Shown here in pieces: positions 46,865 through 55,796 of a stretch of 64,000 nt of DNA; positions within the stretch are counted from its first letter, which is position 1; the number at the start of each line of letters is the position of its first letter. Origin of the DNA: Mucilaginibacter sp. SMC90 (lineage in GTDB: Bacteria > Bacteroidota > Bacteroidia > Sphingobacteriales > Sphingobacteriaceae); assembly GCF_022811725.1 (NCBI RefSeq), contig NZ_CP094527.1, positions 7,750,001 to 7,814,000 of the forward strand, in the 5' to 3' direction. The position numbers were made by a program, and so were the translations under genes. Below the pieces are notes generated by a model. That model saw only the letters and a list, made by a program, of their open reading frames with translations, did no database searches and was not told the DNA's origin.

Positions 46865-46876
46865 CCTACTCAGCGG

Positions 46877-47866
46877 TCACGCTGCCACCCACACCGCATC
46901 GATAAACCATTTTTTAGTATCGAAAAATTGCCCTACCGGCTGAAAGCCCGTGTTTATGGCAATCTGATCGGTTTGCATCAGTGTAAATTTCTGGGAGATC
47001 TCCATGTAGATGTATTCATCCTTTTTGAAATCTATTTTTTCATTGCCGATGGTTACCTGCTGATCCTGCAAACTGATGAGGTAGCTTTTGCAAGCCCCGG
47101 TTTCAGGATCATAGGTTGGATAATGCTCAAATTTACTTACATCAAAATCGGCATGCAGCTCGCGGTTAATACGGCGAAGCAAATTGAGGTTAAACTCGCG
47201 GGTAATACCGTCTTTATCATTATAAGCAGCAAGGATAACCCGCGGATCTTTTTTCAGGTCCATGCCAATTAATACCATATCCCCTTCTGATAGGTTATTC
47301 CTCAATTCGCGGCAAAATTCAATGGCCACATCAAGCGGCATATTGCCAATGTTAGAGCCCAAAAACAACACCACCTTGCGTCTCGGCGAAATAGTTGCCG
47401 CCTTATTAAGCATTTCAAAATACTCGCCGTTAAGCCCGGTGATCTTTAACCCCGGCAAAGTTACCGGCAGGGTTATGTTAAGGTACGATATCACGTTATC
47501 TGAAATATCAATAGGCAGATAGGTAAAGTCAGCTTTTTTATCCAGCAGGTACTTAAGCAGGTAGGTGGATTTAGTGGCGTCGCCGGCACCAAGCTCTATA
47601 AGGTCAAAAGCGTCACCATCGGCAATCAGCGCATCGCAGATCTCGGCAGTTTTTTCCGAAAAGATCTCCAGCTCGCAATTGGTTGGATAATATTCAGGGC
47701 AATTCATAAGCTCCTGAAACAACTTATCACCATTGGCATCATAAAAATATTTTGAGTTAAGATGCTTAGGCTCTGATTGCAACCCAGCAATAACGTCGGC
47801 ATAAAACTGCTGATTTTCGGCGCTTATGGTGCAATTAACGGCTGTTGATGTAAAAACTTGATTCAT
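46877..47866 (-). CDS. egtD: L-histidine N-alpha-methyltransferase EgtD
   Basis: This protein of about 329 residues is an EgtD-type SAM methyltransferase that trimethylates histidine to hercynine, the first step of ergothioneine synthesis. YFYDANGDKLFQELMNCPEYY is typical of EgtD, as is LIELGAGDATKS for SAM binding, followed by VVLFLGSNIGN. The start was set at MNQVFTST; the longer ORF runs into the end of egtB. It is the last gene of a six-gene minus-strand operon. Confidence 0.93.
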   Translation of the reverse strand: MNQVFTSTAVNCTISAENQQFYADVIAGLQSEPKHLNSKYFYDANGDKLFQELMNCPEYYPTNCELEIFSEKTAEICDALIADGDAFDLIELGAGDATKSTYLLKYLLDKKADFTYLPIDISDNVISYLNITLPVTLPGLKITGLNGEYFEMLNKAATISPRRKVVLFLGSNIGNMPLDVAIEFCRELRNNLSEGDMVLIGMDLKKDPRVILAAYNDKDGITREFNLNLLRRINRELHADFDVSKFEHYPTYDPETGACKSYLISLQDQQVTIGNEKIDFKKDEYIYMEISQKFTLMQTDQIAINTGFQPVGQFFDTKKWFIDAVWVAA

Positions 47867-47895
47867 AGGTGATGATGGTGGTTTTTGTGAACAAT

Positions 47896-49047
47896 TTACC
47901 TCGCAAGTCTTATGCCAGTAAATTGCCATCGTAAATTTGTCTGAAAAAAATTGCGATAGGTTACACGGCTATGACCCGGAGGCGTAACTTCCGAGGCGCC
48001 TCGCAGCACCTTTTGGTTAACCATAAATTTACCATTGTATTCGCCTATTGCACCCGGAGCTTTTGCAAAACCGGGGTAAGGCAGATATGAACTCTCCGTC
48101 CATTCCCAACGGCGGCCCCAATTAAACTTTGACGCGGCGGCTTCCCACTCAAATTCGGTTGGTAGCCTTAACCCTTTCCATGAGGCGTAGGCATAGGCCT
48201 CAAAATAGCTGATGTGGGTAACCGGCTCTTTTAAATGCAATGGCTCCAGGCCACGGTAGGTATAATTATGCCATTCGTTATCTATCAAATGCCAGTACAA
48301 CGGTGCTTCAACCTTATTGGTTTTTACCCAATCCCAACCTTCGGCATGCCAGTGACGGAAATCATGATAACCACCGCTACTAATAAACTCCAGGTACTCG
48401 GCATTGGTTACCAGCTTAGGGCTTATCTGATAGGCATTCAGGTACACCTTATGGCGGTTAAGCTCATTATCAAAGCAAAAGCCATCGCCGGTAAAACCTA
48501 TTTCATAAATACCTTCGTTCATGTTAATAAAAACATCGCTCTCTCCTTCGTCAGCATGAGGTGCAGCATAGTTTTTATCATAAGCCGGGAATAGTGGGTT
48601 ATGCCCCAAAATAAATTTAATATCAGTCATTAAAAGCTCCTGATGCTGCTCTTCGTGGTTAAAACCGAGAATCAGTAATTCTTTAACATCATCACTTACC
48701 TCACCGCACAAAAAGCCTTCCATGGCCTCATCAACATATTTACGATAGCTATAAATTTCAATAACCGTAGGACGGCTCAGGTTGCCCCTGTCCGTACGGA
48801 TCACGCGCGTACCAACGGTTTCATAGTAACTGTTAAAAACGTAATTATAATCGGGATTGTACTCCTGGTAGCCCATAAAGTAGGGCTTAAGGATAAAGGT
48901 TTCAAAAAACCAGGTGACATGACCAATATGCCATTTCGGCGGACTAACATCTACCACAGGCTGTACTACATAGTCTTCCGTTTGCAGAAACGAGCAAATT
49001 TTTTCTGTACGCTGGCGTACCTCTTTGTACCGGGCTATTAAATCCAT
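47896..49047 (-). CDS. egtB: Hercynine oxygenase EgtB (ergothioneine sulfoxide synthase)
   Basis: This 383-residue non-heme iron enzyme joins hercynine to a thiol donor. The N-terminal DinB-like half carries the iron ligands His43 (HIGHVTW) and His131 and His135 (FNHEEQHQE). The C-terminal half is the formylglycine-generating-enzyme-like domain (MNEGIYEIG, LRLPTEFEWEAAA, WEWTESSY, RGASEVTP). EgtC is absent, so cysteine or another thiol may be the sulfur donor. It lies 29 bp before egtD. Confidence 0.93.
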   Translation of the reverse strand: MDLIARYKEVRQRTEKICSFLQTEDYVVQPVVDVSPPKWHIGHVTWFFETFILKPYFMGYQEYNPDYNYVFNSYYETVGTRVIRTDRGNLSRPTVIEIYSYRKYVDEAMEGFLCGEVSDDVKELLILGFNHEEQHQELLMTDIKFILGHNPLFPAYDKNYAAPHADEGESDVFINMNEGIYEIGFTGDGFCFDNELNRHKVYLNAYQISPKLVTNAEYLEFISSGGYHDFRHWHAEGWDWVKTNKVEAPLYWHLIDNEWHNYTYRGLEPLHLKEPVTHISYFEAYAYASWKGLRLPTEFEWEAAASKFNWGRRWEWTESSYLPYPGFAKAPGAIGEYNGKFMVNQKVLRGASEVTPPGHSRVTYRNFFQTNLRWQFTGIRLAR

Positions 49048-49052
49048 TGATG

Positions 49053-50624
49053 TTACTTCCTATCCAAAAACTGCTTTAAGCTTGAAATTGTTTTAATACC
49101 CAATTGCCTAGCCTGCTGTTGCCGCATCATTAAAGCGTAAGCATTGTTGAAGCCAATTGGTTTAAGCCATTTAATCTGATACCTACTTTCAAACTGGCGT
49201 TGTACGTAATTGTATGTGCTATCCCTGTTTACTGTTACCTCATTTATTATTGTGGGCGATGCCTGCAAAATAGCCAGCAAACCCGTACCCGTATATTCCG
49301 GATAAAAATCTATCTGGTTATTGGTTAGTGCGTCAAAACATATCTTTGTGCCACCGAGGCCTGTTTTTGTCGATACATCATGGTCTGTATAGCCCTTTAT
49401 CAGCATGCTGTACATATTGGCCAGGATGTATTGCTCTCCAAATATCTTCGACCCTATGCGCACTACGCCATCACTTCCACCCCGCTCAGTTCGCCACAAT
49501 TTATTGGCTACCAAAAAATCCTTAGCAACCCTTTCGGGGCTTTGGTGAAGATAGTCGGTACGGTAATTTAAAACCGTCATGACCGAATCATTTATTTTAC
49601 CGGCAAGCAGGTTTAATGTCTGTTCAAGGTCAGGAAATTTTTTCAATACATCATCACGAACTATTGGTGCCGCATAATATGGTGGAAAAATATGCTTGTC
49701 ATCATCCAGCACAACCAGGTTATAAGCCTTTAACCTGCCATCGGTTGAGTAGCCACTGATCACATCAAGCTGTTTTTCAAACGCGGCCTTATACATCACA
49801 GCATCACTGATCACTATGGTATGGATCTTTAGACCGTATTTGCTCCGGAGGCCAAGATCACCATCTTGGCGACCCATAAACTCGGGCGTAAAGCCTGCGG
49901 TAAGCTTTCCTTTTGATTTTGCAGGGATAATGTAAAACAGGCATAACACGATGAGCAATGCGGGAAATACATATACAACACGCCCAAGCTTTTTAAAGCT
50001 GAACTTTTGCACCATAGATAACAGCAGATCAAAAATAACTGCCAGTAATGCCGAAGGAATAGCCCCGGCCAATATCATATTGGTGTTATTTAACGAGATA
50101 CCACCGAAAATAAACTCACCTAAGCCACCGGCTGCAATGAGCGAAGCCAGCGTTGCAACACCTACGTTGATCACGGTAGCGGTACGGATGCCGGCAAATA
50201 TCACAGGCATGGCCAGGGGCAGCTCTACCTTAAACAAGATCTGCCATTTGCTCATGCCCATAGCAACCGCGGCTTCTTTAACCGCTGCATCAACCCCTAA
50301 AATACCAGTGTAAGTGTTACGGATTATGGGTAACAAAGCGTATAACAGCAGGGCGACAATGGCAGGCTTAGGGCCGATACCAAAAACAGGGATCATAAAA
50401 CCAAGCAAGGCTATGCTTGGAATAGTTTGCAATACCCCGGCAATACCTAAAACAACACCGGCCAATTGCTTTTTACGAACGATAAGGATACCCAGCGGCA
50501 AACCTACCAGTACAGCGATGCAGAGCGAAATAAACGTAAGCCCAACATGCTGCAAGGTTTGCTCCTGCAGCTTGCCCGACTGCTGCTGCATAAACTGCCA
50601 TAAAGTTTGCTGCTGCTCATTCAT
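49053..50624 (-). CDS. ABC permease fused to a circularly permuted substrate-binding domain (EgtU/OpuB-like)
   Basis: The 523-residue fusion has an N-terminal permease with about six helices and the EAA-loop region GMSKWQILFKVELP, up to about residue 238. A type F binding domain follows in swapped order. The usual second-lobe half (MGRQDGD near 250, STDGR near 293, FPPY near 313) comes before the usual first-lobe half (VRIGSKIFGEQYIL near 387, GLGGTKICFDAL, EYTGTG). It pairs with the ATPase at 50617 and ends 5 bp before egtB. Ergothioneine or betaine/choline are candidate cargoes. Confidence 0.88.
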   Translation of the reverse strand: MNEQQQTLWQFMQQQSGKLQEQTLQHVGLTFISLCIAVLVGLPLGILIVRKKQLAGVVLGIAGVLQTIPSIALLGFMIPVFGIGPKPAIVALLLYALLPIIRNTYTGILGVDAAVKEAAVAMGMSKWQILFKVELPLAMPVIFAGIRTATVINVGVATLASLIAAGGLGEFIFGGISLNNTNMILAGAIPSALLAVIFDLLLSMVQKFSFKKLGRVVYVFPALLIVLCLFYIIPAKSKGKLTAGFTPEFMGRQDGDLGLRSKYGLKIHTIVISDAVMYKAAFEKQLDVISGYSTDGRLKAYNLVVLDDDKHIFPPYYAAPIVRDDVLKKFPDLEQTLNLLAGKINDSVMTVLNYRTDYLHQSPERVAKDFLVANKLWRTERGGSDGVVRIGSKIFGEQYILANMYSMLIKGYTDHDVSTKTGLGGTKICFDALTNNQIDFYPEYTGTGLLAILQASPTIINEVTVNRDSTYNYVQRQFESRYQIKWLKPIGFNNAYALMMRQQQARQLGIKTISSLKQFLDRK

Positions 50625-51579
50625 GGGCTTGCTGGTTTTTATATTGATAAAAGGCCGACATCAACTGCTCAAAGCTTACGGTTTTAACCTGGTTTTGATC
50701 TTTACTGATATTGATAGTTTCACCATTGTTGAATTTAAAACTCTCCAACGCCTCCCACAAGTTAGTATCAGCGGTAAATGACGATGCATTTGTTTCTTTA
50801 TGCAATTCGGGCAGCAGTTCCCAAAGATCGTTCAGTTTAATGGCTTTAAACTCCAATTGCAGGCGCTGATGCTTCAGGAAATCTTTTACAAAATCATTTA
50901 CCGGGTTAAAAAGTAACTGAGCAGGTGTGCCCGATTGGATAATTTTGCCTTGATCCATCAGGCAGATCCTGTCGCCCAATTCAAAAGCTTCCTGAACATC
51001 GTGCGTTACCATGATGATCGTTTTACGCTTCAACTCATCGAGGGCCTTAAACTCAGCATGAATTTTTGAGCGGGTAACATTATCCAGCGCGCCGAAAGGC
51101 TCATCCATCAGTAACACCGGCGGATCAGACACCAATGCCCTGGCCAGGCCAATGCGCTGCTGCTGGCCGCCACTCAGTTCATTGGGATAAATGTTGAGAT
51201 ATGTAGCATCAAGGTGAAGCTTTTCCATCAGCTCGGCTGTACGCTTTTCCGTTTTCTGCTTATCCCATTTTAGCAGGTTAGGCACAACAGCAATATTTTG
51301 GGCAACAGTATAATGCGGAAACAGGCCATTATTTTGCAATACATAACCAATTCCACGACGCAGAATCTCTGGCTGCTGTTCCAGGATGCTTTTACCATCA
51401 ATGTAGATACTGCCGCTTGTTGGCTCAATAAGCCGGTTGATCATTTTTAACGTGGTGGTTTTACCGCAGCCACTGGTACCTAACAAGATCAGGTTTTCCC
51501 GATCCTCTACCTCAAAAGATACCCCATCAACCGCTTTAACCCCGCCAAAATGCTTACTTACATTGTCAACTTTTATCAT
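50617..51579 (-). CDS. ABC transporter ATPase (OpuCA/EgtV-like)
   Basis: This ATPase of about 320 residues has Walker A GTSGCGKT at 34-41, signature LSGGQQQR and Walker B VLLMDEP, followed by a 70-80 residue C-terminal extension. It is closest in style to osmoprotectant uptake ATPases. It overlaps the permease-binding protein gene by 8 bp, so the two are translationally coupled. Location inside the ergothioneine operon suggests EgtUV-like uptake (inference). The start at MIKVDNV was chosen; the longer ORF overlaps the upstream gene. Confidence 0.9.
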   Translation of the reverse strand: MIKVDNVSKHFGGVKAVDGVSFEVEDRENLILLGTSGCGKTTTLKMINRLIEPTSGSIYIDGKSILEQQPEILRRGIGYVLQNNGLFPHYTVAQNIAVVPNLLKWDKQKTEKRTAELMEKLHLDATYLNIYPNELSGGQQQRIGLARALVSDPPVLLMDEPFGALDNVTRSKIHAEFKALDELKRKTIIMVTHDVQEAFELGDRICLMDQGKIIQSGTPAQLLFNPVNDFVKDFLKHQRLQLEFKAIKLNDLWELLPELHKETNASSFTADTNLWEALESFKFNNGETINISKDQNQVKTVSFEQLMSAFYQYKNQQAHE

Positions 51580-51590
51580 GCGCGCCGGTT

Positions 51591-52976
51591 TTAGTCGCCA
51601 AGGGTCATGAACAGGTTGTTCAACGATTCGGAATACAGCGGATGGGCAAAAACACAATAACGGATCCTATCATAAGTAATACCACCTTCCATGGCCATTT
51701 GCAGCACAGTCATGATCTCGCCGCCTTCGGGGCCAAGTACTGTTGCCCCTAATATTTTTTTTGTATCGGGGTCCACAATCGCTTTCATAAAACCGCGCGT
51801 GTCGCCGGTTTCAATGGCGCGGGCAACGTGGGCCATTGGCAGTTTCGCCACTTTATATTTGATGCCCTGTTTTTTTGCTTCTGTTTCGTCAATTCCAACA
51901 CGGCCCAGCTGCGGATCGGTAAACATACAATAGGGCACCGGGCGGTCTTTGATATTGTAATCTGTACCTTCAAACAGGTTTCGGTAAACTATAGTATAAT
52001 CGTTATAGGAGATATGCGTAAATGCCGGGCCTCCTTTTGCATCGCCAAGGGCATAAATGCCGGCAGCAGTTGTTTCCAGTTTATCGTTTACTTTAATATT
52101 ACCGTGCTCATCTGTTTCAACTCCGGTAGCAGACAGGTTTAAAGCTTCAGTTTGCGGTTTGCGGCCAACAGCTACCAACACATGAGTACACTTAATTTTC
52201 CGCTCCTCCCCTTTTTGCGAGATAGTCACTGTTATTTTGCCACCTGCTTTTTGCTTAAACTTAACGGCTTGCGTGTTATTGTGAACCGTGATGGATTCCA
52301 TTTCAAGAATCTTCTGCATCTCATCCGAAACATCCTGATCCTCGTGCGAAACTATCCGTTCCGACTTTTCCAGGATAGTAACCTTACTGCCAAAGCGGCG
52401 AAACATTTGCCCAAACTCCAGGCCGATATAATTACCGCCCAGCACCAGCAAATGTTCCGGTACTTTATCAAGGTCAAGGATGGTGGTTGAGTTAAGATAC
52501 TGGATCTCATTCAACCCCTCAATTTCGGGGATCAAAGGCAAAGCACCCGGATTTAAAAAGACAAGATCGGCCGAAAAGCTTTGCTTTTTACCGCTGTTAA
52601 GCCTAACCTCAATTGTTTTTTCGCCGGTAAAAACAGCCTCTCCAAATACCACATCAAGGTTTTGTGTTTTTTCGGCGGCTTTCAATCCGCCATTGCGCGA
52701 GCGTAATACTATCTCGTCCTTTCGCTTTTTGATAGCGGCCAAATCAACCGAAAACTTTTTTACAGGCACGCCCAACTCAAAACTTTTAGTGGCCATATAA
52801 GCCGCCTTTGCCGAAGCAACCATGGTTTTAGTGGGCGTACAGCCATCATTAACACAGGTGCCGCCATAAAATCGTTTCTCAATTAAAACAGTTTTTTTTC
52901 CGGCTTTAGCCAATCTTTTAGCTAAGGGACCGCCGGCCTGACCGGCACCTATAACAATGGCATCGTAAGTTTTCAT
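51591..52976 (-). CDS. FAD-dependent pyridine nucleotide-disulfide oxidoreductase
   Basis: The 461-residue class I disulfide oxidoreductase has an N-terminal FAD motif GAGQAGG, the redox-active pair Cys41 and Cys46 in GGTCVNDGCTPTK, and a central NAD(P)H motif GGNYIGLEFG. The catalytic His-Glu motif is HPLYSE near the C-terminus. It lacks the N-terminal HMA domain and the C-terminal cysteine pair of mercuric reductase, so a MerA role is not supported. It is cotranscribed with the ergothioneine genes and could reduce an oxidised thiol, which is inference. Confidence 0.88.
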   Translation of the reverse strand: MKTYDAIVIGAGQAGGPLAKRLAKAGKKTVLIEKRFYGGTCVNDGCTPTKTMVASAKAAYMATKSFELGVPVKKFSVDLAAIKKRKDEIVLRSRNGGLKAAEKTQNLDVVFGEAVFTGEKTIEVRLNSGKKQSFSADLVFLNPGALPLIPEIEGLNEIQYLNSTTILDLDKVPEHLLVLGGNYIGLEFGQMFRRFGSKVTILEKSERIVSHEDQDVSDEMQKILEMESITVHNNTQAVKFKQKAGGKITVTISQKGEERKIKCTHVLVAVGRKPQTEALNLSATGVETDEHGNIKVNDKLETTAAGIYALGDAKGGPAFTHISYNDYTIVYRNLFEGTDYNIKDRPVPYCMFTDPQLGRVGIDETEAKKQGIKYKVAKLPMAHVARAIETGDTRGFMKAIVDPDTKKILGATVLGPEGGEIMTVLQMAMEGGITYDRIRYCVFAHPLYSESLNNLFMTLGD

Positions 52977-52979
52977 AGT

Positions 52980-53261
52980 TTATTCGGTAATTTTAACACC
53001 TTTCCAAAACGCTACATAATTGGTAATGTTTGTTGCAGCCTCTTTTGGTTCGGGATAATACCAGGCGGCATCCTGGTTTTCTTTGCCGTCAACTTCAAGA
53101 CTGTAGTATGATGCCAGCCCCTTCCAAGGGCAGGTTGTATGTACATCAGATGGCTTAAGGTACTCGGCCTTAACACTTTCTTTAGGGAAATAATGATTAT
53201 TTTCAACAACAATAGTGTCATTACTTTCGGCAATGACCTGGTTATTCCAGATAGCTTTCAT
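52980..53261 (-). CDS. DUF427 domain protein
   Basis: This small 93-residue protein has the DUF427 pattern: AIWNNQVIAES, VVENNHYFPKES, HTTCPWKGLASYY and AWYYPEP. The family forms a small beta-barrel and its function is unknown. It is first in the ergothioneine operon, 3 bp before the FAD oxidoreductase, so its product may support redox metabolism. Confidence 0.85.
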   Translation of the reverse strand: MKAIWNNQVIAESNDTIVVENNHYFPKESVKAEYLKPSDVHTTCPWKGLASYYSLEVDGKENQDAAWYYPEPKEAATNITNYVAFWKGVKITE

Positions 53262-53417
53262 AAAAAGATGATTGATTTATGGAATAAAGATAGCCTTAAC
53301 CTGCTAAAGATTGCAAGCCCGGCGGTGCAATTTTATTTTATTTGATTGATATACAGCTATTTTTACAGGCCATTTAATTTTTTTTTGAAAATTATTTTAA
53401 TTTTATCACTTAAACTC

Positions 53418-53425
53418 TATCTTTG
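53418..53425 (+). promoter_or_regulatory. Putative -7 element (TATCTTTG) for the tRNA-Glu pair
   Basis: It matches TAnnTTTG and lies about 34 bases before the first tRNA-Glu. Confidence 0.4.
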
Positions 53426-53458
53426 CAATCCCAAATCAAGGGAAACAAAATAAAAAAA

Positions 53459-53530
53459 GGCCCGTTCGTCTAGGGGTTAGGACAGGAGATTTTCATTCTT
53501 CAAACAGGGGTTCGATTCCCCTACGGGCTA
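53459..53530 (+). tRNA. tRNA-Glu (TTC anticodon), copy 1
   Basis: The 72-nt cloverleaf has anticodon loop TTTTCAT with TTC at 34-36, T-loop TTCGATT, and acceptor stem GGCCCGT with ACGGGCT. CCA follows in the genome at 53531-53533. It is identical to copy 2 over the mature sequence. A terminator follows at 53541. Confidence 0.95.
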
Positions 53531-53540
53531 CCAAGACACA

Positions 53541-53572
53541 AAACCTCAAGTCGAAAGATCTGGGGTTTTTTA
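53541..53572 (+). terminator. Terminator between the tRNA-Glu copies
   Basis: AACCTCA and TGGGGTT pair imperfectly and are followed by a T-run. Confidence 0.6.
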
Positions 53573-53652
53573 ATATCTTAACCGTTCGGATCATTAACAA
53601 TCACCCGGTTAAGCCACAATACGATCCCAGCCATGGGAAACAAAATAAAAAT

Positions 53653-53724
53653 GGCCCGTTCGTCTAGGGGTTAGGACAGGAGATTTTCATTCTTCAAACA
53701 GGGGTTCGATTCCCCTACGGGCTA
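53653..53724 (+). tRNA. tRNA-Glu (TTC anticodon), copy 2
   Basis: It is identical in sequence to copy 1 but not followed by an encoded CCA (CTTAAA instead). It directly precedes the integrase region and is the likely integration target of the island to the right. Confidence 0.95.
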
Positions 53725-53749
53725 CTTAAAACAATATCGAAAGATGCTA

Positions 53750-53783
53750 AAAACCTGCAAATCAAATGATTGCAGGTTTTTTT
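53750..53783 (+). terminator. Terminator after tRNA-Glu copy 2
   Basis: AACCTGCAA pairs with TTGCAGGTT, followed by a long T-run. Confidence 0.85.
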
Positions 53784-53833
53784 GTTTCTATCAAACACCA
53801 TTTTATGCACCCAATTGCAACAAAAAAGACGCA

Positions 53834-53876
53834 AATTCGGTGCGTACCTAAATGGGAAAATGCTACGCACCGAATT
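53834..53876. repeat. Inverted repeat between tRNA-Glu and the integrase gene
   Basis: The 13-bp arms AATTCGGTGCGTA and TACGCACCGAATT are perfect complements around a 17-nt spacer. It could be a recombinase binding site or an old insertion-sequence end. Confidence 0.6.
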
Positions 53877-53943
53877 GCTCATAATTAATTGATTATCAAT
53901 ATGTTCAATCATTAAACATCTTGATAATAGCAGGCTACAAACT

Positions 53944-53951
53944 TACTTTTG
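53944..53951 (+). promoter_or_regulatory. Putative -7 element for the integrase gene (TACTTTTG)
   Basis: It is an exact TAnnTTTG match, 22 bases before the integrase ATG. Confidence 0.5.
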
Positions 53952-53973
53952 TTTCACTTTTAAGCTTGTAATT

Positions 53974-55194
53974 ATGAAAAGTAATTTCCATCTGCTTTTT
54001 TACCTGAGAAAGCAAAAAAACTACAAAGGCGGCCCTATGGCCGTCTACATGCGTATTACCGTAGACGGTAAACGCGTAGAAATGTCTGCCGGGCGTGAAT
54101 GTGATCCGGCCAAATGGAACAGCCATGCGGGTCGAGCCATCGGCGCAAAAGAAGAGATAAAATCGCTTAATTATTATCTGGACAGCCTGCTAACCAAAGT
54201 TAGAAATGCGCACCAGGTGTTGATTGATGCAAACCAGCGCATCACCACTGAAAGCCTGCAGAACCAGTTCACAGGGAAAACAGAAAAGAGTCGCTATCTG
54301 ATGAAACTGTTTGCTGAACATAATGCGAAAGTAAAGGCATTGATTGGTAATGGTTTTGAGGCGAATACATTAAAAGGATACAATACGTCTGAAAAACACC
54401 TTACTGGCTTCCTGCAAAAAAAATATGGCAAAACAGATATAGAGATCAGCCAATTAAACTACGCCTTTATTACAGGATTTGAGTTTTACCTGAAGGCAGA
54501 TTGTAAAATTACCGGTGTATCTGCCGCCAAGTACATTAAACATCTTAAAAAAATAGCTAATCACTGTATTGCTAATGGCTGGCTAAAGCAAAACCCATTC
54601 ATCAATTTTAAATCCACTGCCAAGGCAAAAGAACGCACTTTTCTTACGCAGCAGGAACTTGATAATATTACGACATCCCCAAAGATTACGATTGAGCGCC
54701 TGAAGCAAGTAAGAGATGTTTTTGTTTTTTGCTGTTACACCGGTTTGTCTTATGCTGATGTAAAGAAGCTAAAACGCAGCGAGATCGGCATTGGCATAGA
54801 TGGTGAGCAGTGGATATTTACCAGTCGCCAAAAAACGGATACATCTTCCCGCATACCACTGCTCCCTGTAGCTTTAGCAATATTAAACCGTTATCAGGAT
54901 CATCCGCAATGTGAAAATAAAGGATTGCTATTACCTGTATTGAGTAATCAAAAAATGAATGCTTACCTTAAAGAAATAGCTGACTTATCGGATGTTTATA
55001 AACATTTGACCTTTCACCTGGCTAGGCATACTTTTGCCACGACAGTTACCCTATCCAATAGTGTACCGATAGAAACAGTCAGCAAAATGTTAGGGCATAC
55101 CAATATCAAAACAACCCAGCACTATGCTAAAATCCTGGACTTAAAAGTGAGCCAGGATATGGCAGCTCTCAAACAGAAATATCTAACCGTTTAA
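53974..55194 (+). CDS. Tyrosine recombinase/integrase (IntDOT-like)
   Basis: This 406-residue site-specific recombinase has an N-terminal Arm-like domain (MKSNFHLLFYLRKQKN, WNSHAGRA), a SAM-like core-binding domain, and a C-terminal catalytic domain. Catalytic residues are Lys287, His348 and Arg351 in HLARHTF, His375 in LGHTN, and Tyr384. The usual Arg I is Ser259 (TGLSYAD), as in IntDOT-type integrases. It sits 250 bp right of a tRNA-Glu and marks an integrated element. Confidence 0.93.
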   Translation: MKSNFHLLFYLRKQKNYKGGPMAVYMRITVDGKRVEMSAGRECDPAKWNSHAGRAIGAKEEIKSLNYYLDSLLTKVRNAHQVLIDANQRITTESLQNQFTGKTEKSRYLMKLFAEHNAKVKALIGNGFEANTLKGYNTSEKHLTGFLQKKYGKTDIEISQLNYAFITGFEFYLKADCKITGVSAAKYIKHLKKIANHCIANGWLKQNPFINFKSTAKAKERTFLTQQELDNITTSPKITIERLKQVRDVFVFCCYTGLSYADVKKLKRSEIGIGIDGEQWIFTSRQKTDTSSRIPLLPVALAILNRYQDHPQCENKGLLLPVLSNQKMNAYLKEIADLSDVYKHLTFHLARHTFATTVTLSNSVPIETVSKMLGHTNIKTTQHYAKILDLKVSQDMAALKQKYLTV

Positions 55195-55269
55195 TAATTA
55201 CTGCTCTATAAGGTGGCAAAATGGCACCTTATAGAGTTTATTCCCATCTTATCCTTTCAATCTAAAAAA

Positions 55270-55796
55270 ATGGAAAACCAATTTATACCTGATGAAATCA
55301 TCATGAATAAAATCTATTATATCCGTGGGCATAAAACAATGCAGGCAAGCGATTTGGCGGAATTATACAATATTGAAACACGTGTTTTAAATCAATCAGT
55401 AAATAGAAATCTAAAACGATTCCCGCCGGACTTCATGTTTCAGCTTTCGGAAAATGAATATTCATTTTTGACATCACAAATTGTGATGTCAAAGAAAGGG
55501 CGCGGAGGGTATTACCGTTTGTCTTTACTGAGCATGGTGTTCTTATGCTTTCGAGTGTTCTTAACAGCGACAGAGCGATAGAAGTAAATATTCAAGTAAT
55601 GAGGATTTTTACGAAGATTCGCCAAATGCTTTTCGACAATACGGAATTGAGACTCGAAATCGAAAAAATTAAATCCAAGATCAACAGTCAGGATAAAAAC
55701 ATGGGAATAGTATTTCGATACCTGGATGAATTGATTGACAGAAAGAGCGAATCACAACAACGAAGAAGGATTGGTTATAAACCCGATAAGATATGA
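55270..55796 (+). pseudogene. ORF6N domain protein, frameshifted
   Basis: The N-terminal part (NKIYYIRGHKTMQASDLAEL, FPPDFMFQLSENEY) and the C-terminal part (NSDRAIEVNIQVMRIFTKIRQML) match the ORF6N protein plan. The joint is broken: after GRGG at about 55500-55510 the frame gives YYRLSLLS, while the next frame continues LPFVFTEHGVLMLSSVLNS. One extra G in the GGG run would restore it. ORF6N proteins are phage-derived DNA-binding factors common on mobile elements. The gene follows the integrase. Confidence 0.7.

Noticed and set aside
49053..51579. Simple glycine-betaine/choline importer with no special role
   Set aside because: Not excluded biochemically, but sharing one gapless operon with egtB and egtD makes ergothioneine uptake the better working hypothesis.
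51591..52976. Mercuric reductase (MerA)
   Set aside because: There is no HMA domain, no C-terminal vicinal cysteines and no mer genes; only the shared disulfide-oxidoreductase fold is present.
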